Positions 22,960 through 35,030 of a stretch of 64,000 nucleotides of DNA are shown one piece after another. The notes beneath the pieces were generated by a model. The model made no database searches. It saw nothing but the letters and a program-made list of their open reading frames with translations, and was not told the DNA's origin. A program made the position numbers and the translations under genes. Numbering within the stretch: position 1 is the first letter of the stretch; every line of letters starts with the position of its first letter. The DNA is taken from the NCBI GenBank assembly GCA_030490835.1, contig CM059971.1:21135817-21199816 (forward strand). Direction: 5' to 3'. Source of the stretch: Annona cherimola. Its lineage: Eukaryota; Streptophyta; Magnoliopsida; Magnoliales; Annonaceae.

Positions 22960-25900
22960 GCCCCACCATTCCAAATGATCCAAAAAAAATGGAAACAAAA
23001 TCTGATAACAACTGAGCAATTGCGTTTCCTTGCCTAAGCACGTGATGCACCGATAAAATAGTGGTAGACTGAAGAAGCGATTTAATCTCATCAATTATGA
23101 TACCCACCGGTGAGAGAATGTGCCAGTCGTTCAACAGATAGTAGTGAAGAAGGAGAGAATCTGTTTCAATTTGCATGTTGCAGCCCTAGTTGGAGAGCCC
23201 ATTGGGTTCCAAAAATGAACGCATGTGACTCCATGATCAACGGCTCCACGACCCTCCTCCACCTCCATCCCTTGGCTGCAACAAAAGAACCTCGAGAGTC
23301 CCAAATAACCGCAGCAAAGCCCATAAGCTGGTTATCCCCATGTTTTCTAGCATTAACATTCATCTTGAACACCCCGGAGGGTGGTTTGGTCCACCTGGCC
23401 ACCAGCGGCCGATCCAACACACCGTCCTAAAGGAGGGTTTTGGTCGTCTCATGTTGTTCTAGGAAATGCTCACACCAATCAATGGTTCTGGAGAAATCGG
23501 GTTGAACATTCTCTTCCCTCAACATGTTCCACATATACCGTTCTCTCCAATAGTACAAGATGAAAAAAACTAGGTCATCTGACCTATTCTTTACTGCTAA
23601 GATTCTCAAAATGTCTTGTACTGAGCCCCAAGAAGTGGTAGTTTTGGCAGCTTTAAGGCAGATATGTCTCGTGTGTTCACATTACGTGAAAATGCAGTTT
23701 ACATCCTCGACTTCCTTCTTGCAAAAAAAGACAATGGGGTTCCACCATTATGCCTCTACTCTGTAAGTTCTGCGAGGTTGGGAGAACATCCTTGAGAAGC
23801 CGCCACCCAAAGATGAGGACTTTGCTTGGGAGCTTTGTCCGCCAAATAGCCTTGTGAGTGTCCGGAAAAATGTGGTTGACCATAGCCTCGCATAGGATGT
23901 GGTTGCCTGACACGACAAAGTATACACCATTCGATTCATGCTGCCAAAACATGCGGTCCTCCTTAGCAACTTGGGGAAGAGGTAGGAGATTGATTTGTTG
24001 CCAACCCTCATCCCCCACCGCAACCACAACCTGATCCTTATTCCATGCCTGTGATCCTCCAGTGATAAAGTGGCTCACTGAAACATCATCCGGAATCGAT
24101 AGCAGGAGAGGGCCCGCCTTTGTGGTATTATGATGAAGCCAATTATCCCTAAAAAATAGCACCCGCTAGCCATTACCAATCCGCCATTTACAACCTTGAC
24201 GGATGACATCTCTTGCCTTCAATATACTCCGCCATGTGAAGGAGTCGTACGCTTTCGTCGAGCAATTCCAAATGTCACCATGCGGGAAGTATTTTGCCTT
24301 GAGGACCTGGTGAAAAAAGGAATGGGTGGTGGTGATGAGCCACCAAACTTTCTTTACCAGAAGGGCGTAGTTGAATGTATGAATATCCCGAAAACCCAGC
24401 CCTCCCGACAGCTTTGATTTACACATCTCCTTCCAGGCTACCCAGCTCATTTTTTGCTTACTTCCATTCTCGCCCCACCAGAACCTGCTTAACATTCTAT
24501 TAATTTCATTGCAAAAGGACTTCGATAGTAGAAAGATGCTTATCGTGTAAGTCGGGATAACTTGGGCGACCGCTTTAATTAAAACCTCTTCCCCCCCCCA
24601 AGATAGTGGCCGACCCTTCCATTCTTGAACTTTTTGCCATATGCGCTCCTTTAAGCCTCTGAACAGACCCTTGTTAGACCTACCAAGCCAAGCGGAGAGA
24701 CCAAGGTAATGATGGAAGTCCTGACCCATGGATCCCAATAACTGAGTGATATCCTCCCGAAGAATGCTTCCCGTATTGGAACTGAAGAAAACAGATGTTT
24801 TATCAACATTTACCACTTGTCCTTAAGCAGCCGAGTATTGATGGAGAATTGCCAAAAAAATTCTGAAATCCTGGCTCACCGCCCGAATAAAGATCAGCGT
24901 ATTATCCATGAATAGAAGGTGGGTAAGGGACGGGCCATGTGGATTTAACTTAATGCCATGTATGCTCCCCATGGCTGCCGCATGAGAGATTAAGGCAGAC
25001 ATGCCTTCAGCACACAGGATAAAAAGATAATGAGAGAGTGGATCTCCTTGCCGCAAGCCCTTGTAGGCTAGAAAAACCTAGTTTTAAATCCATTAACATC
25101 AACCCTATACATCACCGCTGTTATGCAGCACATTATCCACCTGATCCAAACTGGACTAAAATTTATTGCTTCCATGACTTGTTTGAGATACTTCCATTCA
25201 ATTTTGTCATATGCCTTGGACATGTCCAGTTTGATGGCTATTTCTTGCTTTTTGCCCCCCTTTCGACGACGAAGGGAATGGATAACTTCATAGGCAATTA
25301 GCATGTTGTCCGTGATAAGCCGTCCCGGGACAAATTTGCTTTATTGTTCACTGATGACATCGTGGAGACACAACTTGAGCCTATTGGCCAGGACCTTGGC
25401 CAGAATCTTGTAAGCAATGTTGCAGAGGGTGATGGGCCGAAAGTGAGACAAGGTTTGAGCTCCGATCTTTTTCGGGATGAGAACCAAGGTGGTGGCATTC
25501 GCTTCCCCGACCTGCGAGCACTGAACAATAGAGTTGGCTTCTTCCAAGAAAGTTTTGCATCATGAGAAGACATCCCGACCCACCGTTCGCCAATGCTTCT
25601 GGAAGAATCCAGCTAACATCCCATCCGATCCCAAAGCTTTCGTCGGGTTCATTGCTTTTACAGCTCTTTCGACTTCATCAAAGCCAAGGGTTTTGGTTAG
25701 CAACTGTCTGTGGTGATCGGATATCCCTCGGGTGATGAGATTTTCCACCCACGCTCCTTTAGAGGGATCCAAGGAGGAGAAGACATTTGAGAAACGTGTC
25801 ACCACTAGCTCCTACAATTTTCCTTGATCCCTGACCCAATGACCATTGGCGTCTCAGAGTGCTTCAATAGAATTGAACTGTCTATGATTTAAGGCCATCC

Positions 25901-26952
25901 GATGAAAGAAAGTTGTGTTTTTGTCTCCCTCATGCAATCAGTGGGTCTTAGCTCTCTGTCTCCATAATTGTTCCTCATCTTCCAACAAGAGGTTAATTTG
26001 GAGTTTGATTCCTTGCAAATCAACATCCCTTTGGTATGTAGGGCTCTGTCTTGAAATGGCAGCAAGTTCCTGTTGTTTTCGGTTAAAAGCTTTCCTTGGA
26101 TTGCCTCTTCGTGTCCGGTTCCACTTGGATAACTCCATGCTGCAAGTCTTGAGCTTCCAACCAAGAAGATTATATGTGGGGATGCCCGCATTGGGTTTCG
26201 AGGCCCAGGCACGATTGACGACACAATAGGCCTCCTGATCTCTCACCCAGAACAGTTCATATCGGAATTCCTTTGGTGGTTTTCTCTTCAAATTCTGTGT
26301 CCAAAACCAACATTATGGGATGAAAAATCTTCTCGAAAGGGAAGAGTGTCAGCCAGTTTGGCTTAGCGAGCCCTCTATCCAGCCTAGCTTCCACACGTTG
26401 AGGTCCCACACAGTTGTTCCTCCAAGTCATTAGCGAGCCTACAAAACCCAGATCCATCAAATTACAGTTGTCCAAAGCACTGCGGAAAAGATCCATCTGA
26501 GCTTGAGCATGAGTCCTATGACTAGAGTATTCTATGGGCCTCGTAATCTCATTAAAATCACCCATCACAAGCCATGGGTTACAGCTCGATCACTCAAATG
26601 GTTTAAGATATCCCAACTCTGGGATCGGCAATGTGCTTCTGGGTGACCATAAAATCTAGTGAACCTCCATCTTGTATGTTCGCATCGATGTGGTGGGTGG
26701 AGAAACTTTGGATACATACTTAGTAATCGTCATTCCATAGAAGCGCCAGTCCGCCCCATCGTGCTGTAGAATCCATCGTGAATCAGATGGCAAATTTGAG
26801 CTTGCGTCTAATCCCCAGCATTTTTTTTTATTGAGCGTTTAGTTTCACAGAGGAAAATTATCCTGGGAGCTTATTTCTTGACTATGTCAAGAAGGCAGCG
26901 AATTACATATCGGTTCCCAGGCCCAAGACAATTACAAGTTATAAGAGTCATA
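22960..26952 (-). pseudogene. LINE 2 ORF2 (endonuclease - RT - RNase H), broken
   Basis: Starts MTLITCNCLGLGT, the counterpart of MAWNCRGLGNP. Blocks in order: GDFNEI with 'QRVEARLDRGL' (26568-26257); 'KEFRYELFWVRDQEA'; 'ATTLVLIPKK', 'FRPITLCNIAYKILAKVLAN', 'IKLDMSKAYDKIEWKYL' and 'MRQGDPLSHYLF' of the reverse transcriptase (about 25550-24820); the thumb 'HHYLGLSAWLGRS'; 'LPSKVLIFGWRLLKD' before the zinc-binding region; and an RNase H-like end, 'FKMNVNARKHGD' to 'HHVLRQGNAIAQLL' (23360-22990). The catalytic FADD of RT is FMDN (near 24900). At least six frameshifts or stops. Not functional. Confidence 0.85.
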
Positions 26953-27265
26953 TTAATTGAGGTGGGGGTGAAGTTCTCCCTCCGCATCCACCTCCATCTT
27001 TACGTGACTCTCAGACCGCTTCCCACGTTTCTGAGCACGGTGTTATTGCAAAATTGTCTTCTCTTGGTGCTGCCCATTAACTTGCTGTCATTTTGGCAGG
27101 AGTCCACGTGATGGTCCACATCCCGTGCCATTCTTTTCCACTTTCCTCTGACTTTGTGGATGAGTTCACCCCCAGTGCACTGCTGGACCACGTGTGAGGC
27201 GTCATCCATGCGTCCCGACTGACAATCTCCCACTTGCCGTTCCACTTCAATTGTTTCCTGATATA

Positions 27266-27500
27266 ATTCCTTACCATTCTGATCAGATAGGATATGCCCA
27301 TGGGATGGTTCGTTCTCGTACTATTCCTTACCATTCTGATCAGATAGGATATGCCCATGGGATGGTTCGTTCTCGTACTGCGGAGGGGACGGTTTCACCC
27401 TATGAAAGGGCTGGACAGTTTCTGTATGCACCATATGAGAGGGCTGGACGGTTTCTGTATGGGGCGTATGAAAGGGCCGGACAGTTTTTGTATGGGACAC
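27266..27500 (-). repeat. Minisatellite within the LINE 2 ORF1 to ORF2 linker
   Basis: Two nearly exact tandem units of about 56 bp (27266-27379, each containing CTGATCAGATAGGATATGCC) are followed by three 33-bp units (27402-27500, each containing GGGC.GGAC.GTTTTTGTATG or close). On the minus strand the 33-bp unit keeps frame and encodes an 11-residue repeat of the form HTETVQPFHxx. The other LINEs in the window do not show it. Confidence 0.75.
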
Positions 27501-27597
27501 GATTCCCGTCCCAGCCACTTCCTCATTTCTGTCGGTGGGGTTATTGGCACAACCATTAAGTCCTGGTGCATACAGCAGTGGAGATGAGGCATTCCAC

Positions 27598-27857
27598 GGG
27601 GATGCTTGTTAATATGAAAGCGGTGGGAAATGTGGTATTTGGTGGGAATAGAAAATAGAATATTTTGAAAATTGTGTAATTAATATGAAATAATAAAGAT
27701 AAAATTAGAATAAATAGGTTTGTTAGAAGGTGGTTGATAGGAAAAATAATTAAAATATAGATATAAAAGTGAAAAAATATAATAATTAATTATGAAATGA
27801 TGAGTTTTGAAATTGATACCACCACATTTTTTCCGCGCCATATTCCCAAGCATACCC
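27598..27857. mobile_element. MITE inserted in LINE 2 ORF1
   Basis: An AT-rich 260-bp island in GC-rich LINE sequence. Its ends form inverted repeats: GGGGATGCTTGTTAATATG on the left against GGGTATGCTTGGGAATATG read from the right, then both continue to ATGTGG. The ORF1 reading stops at 27858, at the edge of the island, so the insertion truncates ORF1. Target duplication not clear. Confidence 0.7.
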
Positions 27858-28970
27858 TTAGGCTGCTTGGGAGTGCATTTTCGCGCGGTGAGGGACGGAG
27901 CCCTGTTCAGACGTGCCTGCTTCCATTATACAGCTGTTGTGTTTTCGTCCTTGCTCCCCAATGATGATGCCGCTGTCCCTTTCAACAGCAGCAGCGTGGC
28001 CAGCTTCCCCTTCCAAGGCAGATTTATGATGAAAGTGGATTCCCATTGCTGTGGGGGCAGACGAAACTGCAAGGTTGAATGGAACCTCCCTGTCCATATT
28101 GGTGTTTGTTTGGTGGTTTTCCTTTGAGGACAGCCCACCCACCCCCTCTGCCAGACGACCACCCCCATGCTGAGCTGAGCCAGTCGAGATATGCATCTGG
28201 TCTCCCAAGTATTTGGTTGGCGCCACCCTGTTGCCATTGTTATTTTCTGCCCTTAGCCGCATCGGTCTTGTTCCCGTTCGCAACGAACTTCCAAATGGCA
28301 TGTCTGCTTCGGCCATGATCCTGTTCTGCTTAGAAAAGCTGGGATACTCTTTGTGCGCATGACCCATGATGCCACAGAAGTAGCAAAAGACAGGGAGCTT
28401 CTCGTATTGAAAAGTGATCCACTGTCTTCTTTGTGATTCAATTTGAATGAACAGGCCCCTCCGTAGCGGTTCTCTGCAATCGATTAGAACTCTAAGCTTT
28501 AGCTCTGGCCCTGTTTCCACTATCTCTCCCAACTCCTTAAATGTCTGACCAATGCTGCGTCCCAGGTGCTGTTTGTCGATGAGGAGCGGGATTCCTGAGA
28601 CGTGCACCCATACGGGCGTTTTAGCGAGCACCAGGCGGGCGTGATCTATTTCCTCTGTGAGGTCCATGAGAAGAACTATGTTTCTCTCGTACAACCAGGG
28701 GCGTCCTGCCATTACCCTCTCTTTATCTGTCAGGATAGAGAAAACGATCTTGTAAAGTTCTTCCTGATCTCCATGAACTGGAAGGTTCCTGTCGTCCTCC
28801 ATAGTCGGTGCATCATGGCCTTGAACAACTCTCTATTGTAGGATTTTTGAGGTCCAGATAGAGCAAAGAATGACCGCTTCCTCCCCCGGGTCTATCTTCT
28901 TGATCGTTGCCCCTGATATGGTCAAGGTTTGAAGCTCTGCGCCCAGGAGGTCTTCCGCACTCGGGTTCAT
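27858..28970 (-). pseudogene. LINE 2 ORF1 (DUF4283 plus zinc knuckle), broken
   Basis: Starts MNPSAEDLLGAELQTLTI at 28970, aligned with MNPSIANLLGAEIQTMTI of LINE 4. A frameshift near 28835 separates this start from the main reading (28802-27858; 314 residues), which carries the DUF4283-like 'KIVFSILTDKERVMAG' and a zinc knuckle 'CYFCGIMGHAHKEY', in which the last cysteine is Tyr. The tail is acidic and Gly-rich and ends at the inserted MITE. ORF1 is the RNA-binding partner protein of L1-type elements. A nonfunctional copy. Confidence 0.8.
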
Positions 28971-29149
28971 CGCCACCCCGTCAGCTACCGCCTGCTGGTT
29001 TCTCCTTTGGGCGTTTCCCACAAATGACCCTGCCGCCTGAGATCCTTTCTGCCTGCACCGGTGAGCGCTCTTCCTCCTGCCCAGTGCGAAAAGATCGCCA
29101 GTCGGAGCCAGGGAGAGGACGCTGCGCAAAATACGGGACTCCCATTTTA

Positions 29150-29410
29150 GGGTGTGTGTTTGGCATCTACGGAAAATGTGTAAGTTAAAATTTTTTATTT
29201 TCCATAATTATTATATTTTTAATTATTTTTTATATTTTTATATACAATTATCCTACTTTTTAATTATTTCTATATAATTACTTATGAAACTAACCTATCT
29301 ATTTTAATACTATCTTTTTTATTCCTTATCATTACTTCTGTCATATCACGTGATAATTTTTACTCTCTAAAATTTTTCATCAAAAGTTTTATCCATTCCT
29401 AAACACGCCC
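29150..29410. mobile_element. Tourist-like MITE, type E (261 bp)
   Basis: Ends GGGTGTGTGTTTGG and AAACACGCCC. Flanked by the exact 3-bp duplication TTA (29147-29149 and 29411-29413). It lies exactly between the LINE 2 5' end and the resumed copy 2 sequence. The interior matches the element at 52783-53050. Confidence 0.85.
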
Positions 29411-29549
29411 TTAATCGACAATATGGGCGGATCATTCATTTAAGTATGTAAATATATAATTTTCAATAGTTAATTTTTTTGGGAAATATTTACAATAATA
29501 TTTCATCGTAATTGACAATACTGGGAAAATATTTTGTATATCAAATATA

Positions 29550-30370
29550 TATTGCGTTAATTAAAATGCATATAAAGAAAGTACTCTCAAGTATAACAAC
29601 TACTAAAGTAATTTTTTAAAATTTTAAATTTTATTTCTATAGTATAAGTAAATCTAATACTATCTAACAGAAATTAACAAAATTTAATTGACTCTAAAGG
29701 CATCAATCTAAATCTAATCAAATCTAATGAAATCTTCTTATATTGCTAATTGTGATTTAACGCACGTAATATACTTTTTGGCTATTATAAAGTTATTTCT
29801 CTTAGATATATAGTTTAGAACTTAGTTAAAAAGATTTTAATAAGATGTAACTGGTCTACCCAAGTTTGACGAAATCTTATAGAGTTTAACCAAAGACTAA
29901 TAGAATCTTACACTAGTTAACTAATCTAACCAAATCTAACAGAATCCATGGTAATATTGATTTAACACCGTAAATATATTTTTTGACTCTTCATAAGGTC
30001 ACTTATACCTTAGGTATATAGTTTAGAGCTTAATTAATAGAATTTAATAACTTCTATCTAATTCTAATAGAAATTAACACTATCTAATGAAATCTAACAG
30101 AATTTAACTAATTCTAATAGTATTTAAAGGAATTTAACCTTTATTATTAATACGTCAACTGTGATTTAATACCATAATATTATTTTTGGCTCATTGTAAA
30201 GTCATTTATGCTTTAAATACATAGTTCAAAGCGTAGTTAATAGGATTTAATGAAATCTATCCAGGTCTAATGAAGTCAAATATAGTCTAACAAAGTTTAA
30301 CATAATCTAGTGCTATATAACTAAATTTAACAAAATTTAACAGAATCTAACTAAATCTAACATATCTAAT
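29550..30370 (+). repeat. Roughly 205-bp tandem repeat rich in TCTAAC words (copy 2, about 3 units)
   Basis: Units restart at GTGATTTAACGCACGTAATAT (about 29752), TTGATTTAACACCGTAAATAT (29958) and GTGATTTAATACCATAATAT (30163), each followed by TTTTTGGCT or TTTTTGACT, AGTTTAGAGCTTA-like and runs of degenerate TCTAAYAGAATTTAAC words. Copy 3 has the same array with about five units (42640-43860). Non-coding. Confidence 0.7.
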
Positions 30371-30599
30371 TTGTATGAAGTGCATGGGTTCCGGACATTA
30401 TCAACTCAGAGTCAATGCTAATGCTAATGACGTGTTGAGTTGATTCCATGATGGAGTCGACTCATTCTTAGATTTGGGAATTTAGTCAGCCACTATTCTG
30501 CTTATGTAAAGTTGATTATTGCCAATGACTTCAATTTGTTTCATTGATAAAAAATTCAGCTGATGTTTGGTTATTAAAATAGCAACATTCAGAATCCTA

Positions 30600-30815
30600 T
30601 ATTTCGCTTTGTCATAAATTAATCTGTTCGGTGTTCCTTGTAGTTAACACATGAATACAGAGTTAAAGTGGAAGCAGGTGCAGCAAAGCCATTAGGATCC
30701 AGTTCTCCAAGTTTTTTAGTGGTTGCGATCTTCATCTTGTCGTTGATCCAATGGGATGACTAGACGAGACGATGCTAGTGCACACTCGCTATATCCCTTG
30801 CCAATGTCCATTTTG
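30600..30815 (-). pseudogene. Coding-like patch, copy 2 (broken)
   Basis: The minus strand reads MDIGKGYSECALASSRLV from 30815, then a 13-bp difference from copy 3 shifts the frame; the following frame continues 'KLGELDPNGFAAPASTLTLY'. Copy 3 reads through both blocks in one frame (44680-44997). The keeping of residues suggests a former exon. I do not recognise the protein. Confidence 0.3.
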
Positions 30816-31210
30816 AAAAAATGTAGTACAGGGTTTCTAATTTTTTTTCTTTTTTGGTTAGGAAAAATGATATACAGATCACACCAGAAGCACAGATAAT
30901 AAAATATGATCAAATAAATAATAACAAGATCATACACAAAAAACGTCAAAACGTGTATGGAAAATCCTTCAAATCGAGAAGAGAAAAATCATGGGAGAGA
31001 TATAACAATTTATTATGATAAATGGGTTATAAAAATATAAAGAAAAATGTCTCACACACCCCAAAAAATAAGTACTTTGATAATCCCCTAACCTCTCAAC
31101 ATTTGATTGAATCCCTGATTGAAACACTTATATATAAGGCTCCATTAATGGGTACTTGCACAAAACTATATATAATTTGAAACTCACACAACTAAAATGC
31201 ACAAAATACA

Positions 31211-31537
31211 CCAACCGAGGCTAGCTCGGTTGGTGGCCGACTACGGCGCAGAAATGCGTGCGCGCAGTCGGTCGAGAGTTCGAATCCGCGGGCGGGCGGA
31301 TTTCGATAAAAATATATGCGTGGGAGCAGTAGGTCTCCCGGATGGATGTAGTGTGGGAGCGGGTGGTCTCCCAGGTGGTTATTGGAAGCTATGTCTTCCT
31401 TATTCTTTCGTGGAGCTGTGTCTCCAGGCTTCTTTGGGAAAGATGTATCCCTTATATTTGTAAGAATGTCTCAGATCTTCAAGTATGATATGTGTTGAGA
31501 TATATGTAAATGTACCAATCAAAAAAAAAAAAAAAAA
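31211..31537 (+). repeat. Complete tRNA-derived SINE with target-site duplication
   Basis: The head has an A-box TAGCTCGGTTGG (31222-31233) and a B-box AGTTCGAATCC (31277-31287), followed by a body with repeated GGGAGC.G..GGTCTCCC words and a poly-A tail (from 31521). Flanked by AAAATGCACAAAATACA on both sides (31194-31210 and 31538-31554). Copy 3 at 45415-45430 shows the unoccupied site, so this insertion postdates the copy 2/copy 3 split. Probably transcribed by RNA polymerase III when active. Confidence 0.9.
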
Positions 31538-31554
31538 AAAATGCACAAAATACA

Positions 31555-33125
31555 AAACACATCCAACACACTTCTACTCTAGAGGTAAAGAGCTCAAATA
31601 AGTAATTGAAATCAACTTGCAAGAATGGTTGTAGATTTTATGTTCCCTTATAAATTGTATTTTTAATGAATTTTAGTATTTTCCTGTGACTTTATCAATA
31701 AATATAAAACTTTCTTATTTATCAAAATTAGATGAAACTGAAAGCACAAATCACAGACAAAATTGACTGCAATTATGCAACATTCATGCATATATCGTTA
31801 GCCCCGGTTATACTAATGTGACACATGAGCCTGTTGTATTGAAAACAATCATAAATCCACATCATTTCAATTATCAGCGTAATCAATACATGGAAACAAA
31901 CATATAGCACAACCACAAGCAAATTTGTACGTGTACAAACCGGAATAACAATAAGAAAGTCTCTCCACATGTTATACATCAATGAATCATAATTTCATTT
32001 ATAGACATATCCGCTACGCAACATATAATACATAGACGTCTCTCTCTTAAATAATACAATCCAGCACACAACTTGGTAACGACAATCATCCATTGCTAAA
32101 AACATCCACGATAAATTACATTAGTTCCACAAAATAAAACTCAAAACCACGGTCAAGACAATCAAACAAAATATAATCAGAAATAAGGCATTCCAGTCGG
32201 TTAATGTTGCTTGAAATCTCGAAGTGAAGGAAATTTTCCGTGGTCCAGCTGATTGTCAACTTGCATTAGCCTCGGCCACAAGGACTACATGCGTCAGTCG
32301 CGGTGGAAACTAAGCATAATAGTGTGTTCAAAAAAGGCGGCCGTGGACAGTCCGCCCGACCACTTCTGGAGTCGTTCACCAATCAACTGACATACATAAT
32401 TTATTTAAGATCAATCAAGGGAAGACTAATAAACATCTTAGGGCTCCCTTCATGTAGAAGCAATTCTATACAACTTTTCTCTTTTTGATATATTAATAAT
32501 TGATACAAAAATTTACTATTGTTTATTTATCAACATGACCAAATTTCATCAAAATCAAAGATATGCATGGATCGCATTTGCTTAAAAATATATATATTTA
32601 TGTATAAATTATGAAAAATATTTGAACGCTTTTACATATGCATTTAAATGTAACAATATTTTATTAAATCATTTATCTATATAAGAATTATTTTCTAAAT
32701 TATCTATATTTTAAAAATACAACTTTGAAATTGATATTTACAATCAAACGATTTATTACTTTGATTTTATAAATTTGTAGATAGGACTTATACACAATGA
32801 TAAATTCCAATATGATGCACTCAAGTCCACTTAGCTTTAGTTTATGCCAATGGATTCATTTGTTTGCCGTTACCATAAAACAATTTTTTAATTCTATAAA
32901 AAATATTATCATAGTATATTTAATTCATACGGCTCTTAAAATTGATTCCATGTAACCACTATTTTTTTAAGAGATTGATGATTTATGCAAAGTTTAGTCT
33001 GTTCAATGTATTTAATATTATTTATTTAGCTGGAAGACCAAATTTCATCCAAATCAAATATGAGCATATGCCACATTTGCTCAAAATTTAGTATATTCAT
33101 ATGTACAATAGAAAAATTTCTTACA

Positions 33126-33161
<36 letters not shown>

Positions 33162-33339
33162 TATAATAATATTTTACGAAATCATTTATTTATATAGTAG
33201 TAATATTCCAAATGGTTTAGATGTTGAAAAATAACTTCAAAATAGATACTTAGTATTAAATTATTTATTTCATTGCTTTACACATTTATAAATGGGCCCA
33301 TGTCTAATGATACTAAACAAATGAAAGAGTTTTCATAAC
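31555..33339. other. AT-rich intergenic, end of copy 2
   Basis: 31560-32950 is collinear with 45430-46180 plus 52150-53100. Minus-strand open frames (31773-31982) are not preserved in frame in copy 3. The stretch 32520-32780 is repeated in diverged form at 33020-33290 (AATTTCATC.AAATCAAA, AACAATATTTTA or close). A TA dinucleotide run lies near 33129-33156. No gene. Confidence 0.4.
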
Positions 33340-33750
33340 GGAGCACGACTATATACATCATAATGTATTTTAAATTAAAATAAAAAATTTATTTATGTTT
33401 ACGATTACTTATATTTTTAATTTTTTTCTTCATAAACATGCCCATTTAAGTGTATTCAATTTATGTACAAAGTTTTTTTATTTAATAGTATTTTATATTT
33501 ATATTTTTATTTTTTAAAAATTAAGTTTTTTGAGGGGTAAAAAATAACTTAAATGCCCTTGAAATTGATGATTTTCAAAAAATTAAAAATAACTATATAA
33601 AAGTATTGTAAAATATAAACACTTTGTATATAGATTGAATAAACTTAGAAAAACATGTTTATCAAGAAAAATAAAAAATATAACTAATTATAAAAATAAA
33701 GAATGTGTTATTTTAGCCTAAAATACATCATAATTGTATAATCATGCTCC
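33340..33750. mobile_element. MULE-like MITE, type A (411 bp)
   Basis: Starts GGAGCACGACTATATACATC and ends with the complement of GGAGCATGATTATAC. Flanked by TTTCATAAC (33331-33339) and TTTCATAAT (33751-33759), a 9-bp duplication with one mismatch. Non-coding. Confidence 0.85.
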
Positions 33751-33759
33751 TTTCATAAT

Positions 33760-34802
33760 AATATAAATTATGTTAAACATAATAAATGGAGTAGATTTCT
33801 ATCAATTATCAAGATATTAAAAATGAATAAGATTATATAGAAGACGAGTTTCATAAAAGCATTTTGTAATTAGTATGTCAAAATTTTTCATTTTAAGAGA
33901 CATGTATATATATATATATATATTTATAATTTCAAACACATGAATATTTTAGTCTAATCTTTGATTAAAATACCCCTGCGTTTGAAATTCTACACAAATA
34001 TATACAATACATATATCTGAAAATGATCAAACTTTGTATATAAGTTAAATATGTTTAAGATAAATAATTTTTAAACAAGGATAAATGACACAGGCTAACA
34101 GCAGCAATGCAGCATGCCTTGGTATTCAAAGTCTTTATTTTTGGTTCTAGAAATGAAATTAGCTAAAATTTTTTGATGTTTTCGCATCGCATTTCATCTT
34201 ATTAGAGAATGAAAACTTCTTTTTAGATTATTCGATTAGAGATTTTGATGATAACCAAAGACGGAATTTCTGTTGTGCTTGATCTTAATTTAAATTTGTC
34301 TTATCTTAATTGGCAAGTTCTATGGAGTAGATAGGAGTATAACTCCTGAACAATTGTATTCTTGTGGATATGGTTGTGATTGGTTTGAGTTTGATTGTAT
34401 TCTTGATAAAGATAAGTTGTTTTGGAAAAAACTTTGATAATTGTGGTTGTTTGGGATTTAAAACTGGAGTATAATTCATTGTAGGATGTGATTGTGTTGA
34501 CATGCTTTGGATATTTTGGAGAAAATTCGTTGTCTGCAAAACAGGGGAAATATCCAATTTTTGAGTAAAAAAGGTTGATTCATAATTCAACTCAATTCTT
34601 TAACTTCAAATTATTCAATTGCTTCCAAGAAAAATATCAAATGTTTTCAAAAAGTTTACTATTTTCAAGCAAATGTTAGACATTTTTTGCTAGCCAAGGC
34701 AAAGATGTTTTGGGAGGGTAAATCTCTATGAAGAATTTAGACATTGAAGAGGACTCGAAGGAGTTGCTGTTAAAATGTCATAATATTTTAGAAAACATTC
34801 AT
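33760..34802. other. AT-rich intergenic between repeat copies 2 and 3
   Basis: Includes a partial inverted-repeat element around 33890-34080 (TATATATATA near 33907, then complementary AT-rich arms) and 34230-34560, which resembles 20955-21280 and 39655-39930. No gene recognised. Confidence 0.35.
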
Positions 34803-35030
34803 GCATAGGGTACGATTATGCACACCATGCTGTTTTTTAAGTTAAAATACAAAATTCATTTATTTTATTTTATACTTACTTTTGTTTTTTTTTCATAAAT
34901 CTGTTTTTCTAATTCTAGTTAATCTATATATCAAGTTTTTTTATTTTTATGATACTTTAACATTTTTATTTTTTATTTTTTAAAAATCAAGTTTTTAAAG
35001 GGGTGGAAAATGTCTTAAATGTCCATGAAA
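34803..35030. mobile_element. Half of a type A MITE at the copy 3 junction
   Basis: Begins GGGTACGATTATGCACACCA and follows the left half of the type A elements (for example GGTGGAAAATGTCTTAAAT.CC shared with 10510), then stops abruptly at about 35030 where copy 3 sequence starts. The right half is missing, so the junction of copy 3 lies within this element. Confidence 0.65.

Larger units (their letters stand above)
22898..29149 (-). mobile_element. L1-type LINE 2, minus strand, nearly full length
   Basis: 5' to 3' on the minus strand: a 5' leader from about 29149, ORF1 from 28970, a repeat-bearing linker, ORF2 from 26952 (endonuclease, RT, zinc-binding region, RNase H), and a 3' end near 22898 ending in an A-run. 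The 3' end stops about 100 bases short of the 3' end seen in the LINE at 41394. Copy 3 lacks it at the matching place. A type E MITE adjoins its 5' end. I could not find target-site duplications, and some local sequence of copy 3 (42230-42480) is missing here, so a deletion may accompany the insertion. Confidence 0.85.
13120..32950 (+). repeat. Large direct repeat, copy 2
   Basis: Starts at the GTGACCTCTCC block (also at 6330) and runs collinear with copy 3 (35030-53105). Matching landmarks: 15180/35290, 16820/35730, 17150/36080, 19040/37625, 21640/40357, 22690/42080, 29430/42490, 30385/44585, 31560/45430 and 32900/52770. Interrupted by a type B MITE, a Pack-MULE-like candidate, LINE 2 and a SINE that copy 3 lacks. 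Ends near 32950, where collinearity with 53100 stops. Confidence 0.8.

Noticed and set aside
31211..31300. A tRNA gene on the plus strand
   Set aside because: Polymerase III boxes are present, but the sequence continues into a SINE body with poly-A and target-site duplications, and no full cloverleaf is evident.
33129..33156. TA dinucleotide run
   Set aside because: Ordinary microsatellite with no link to a feature.
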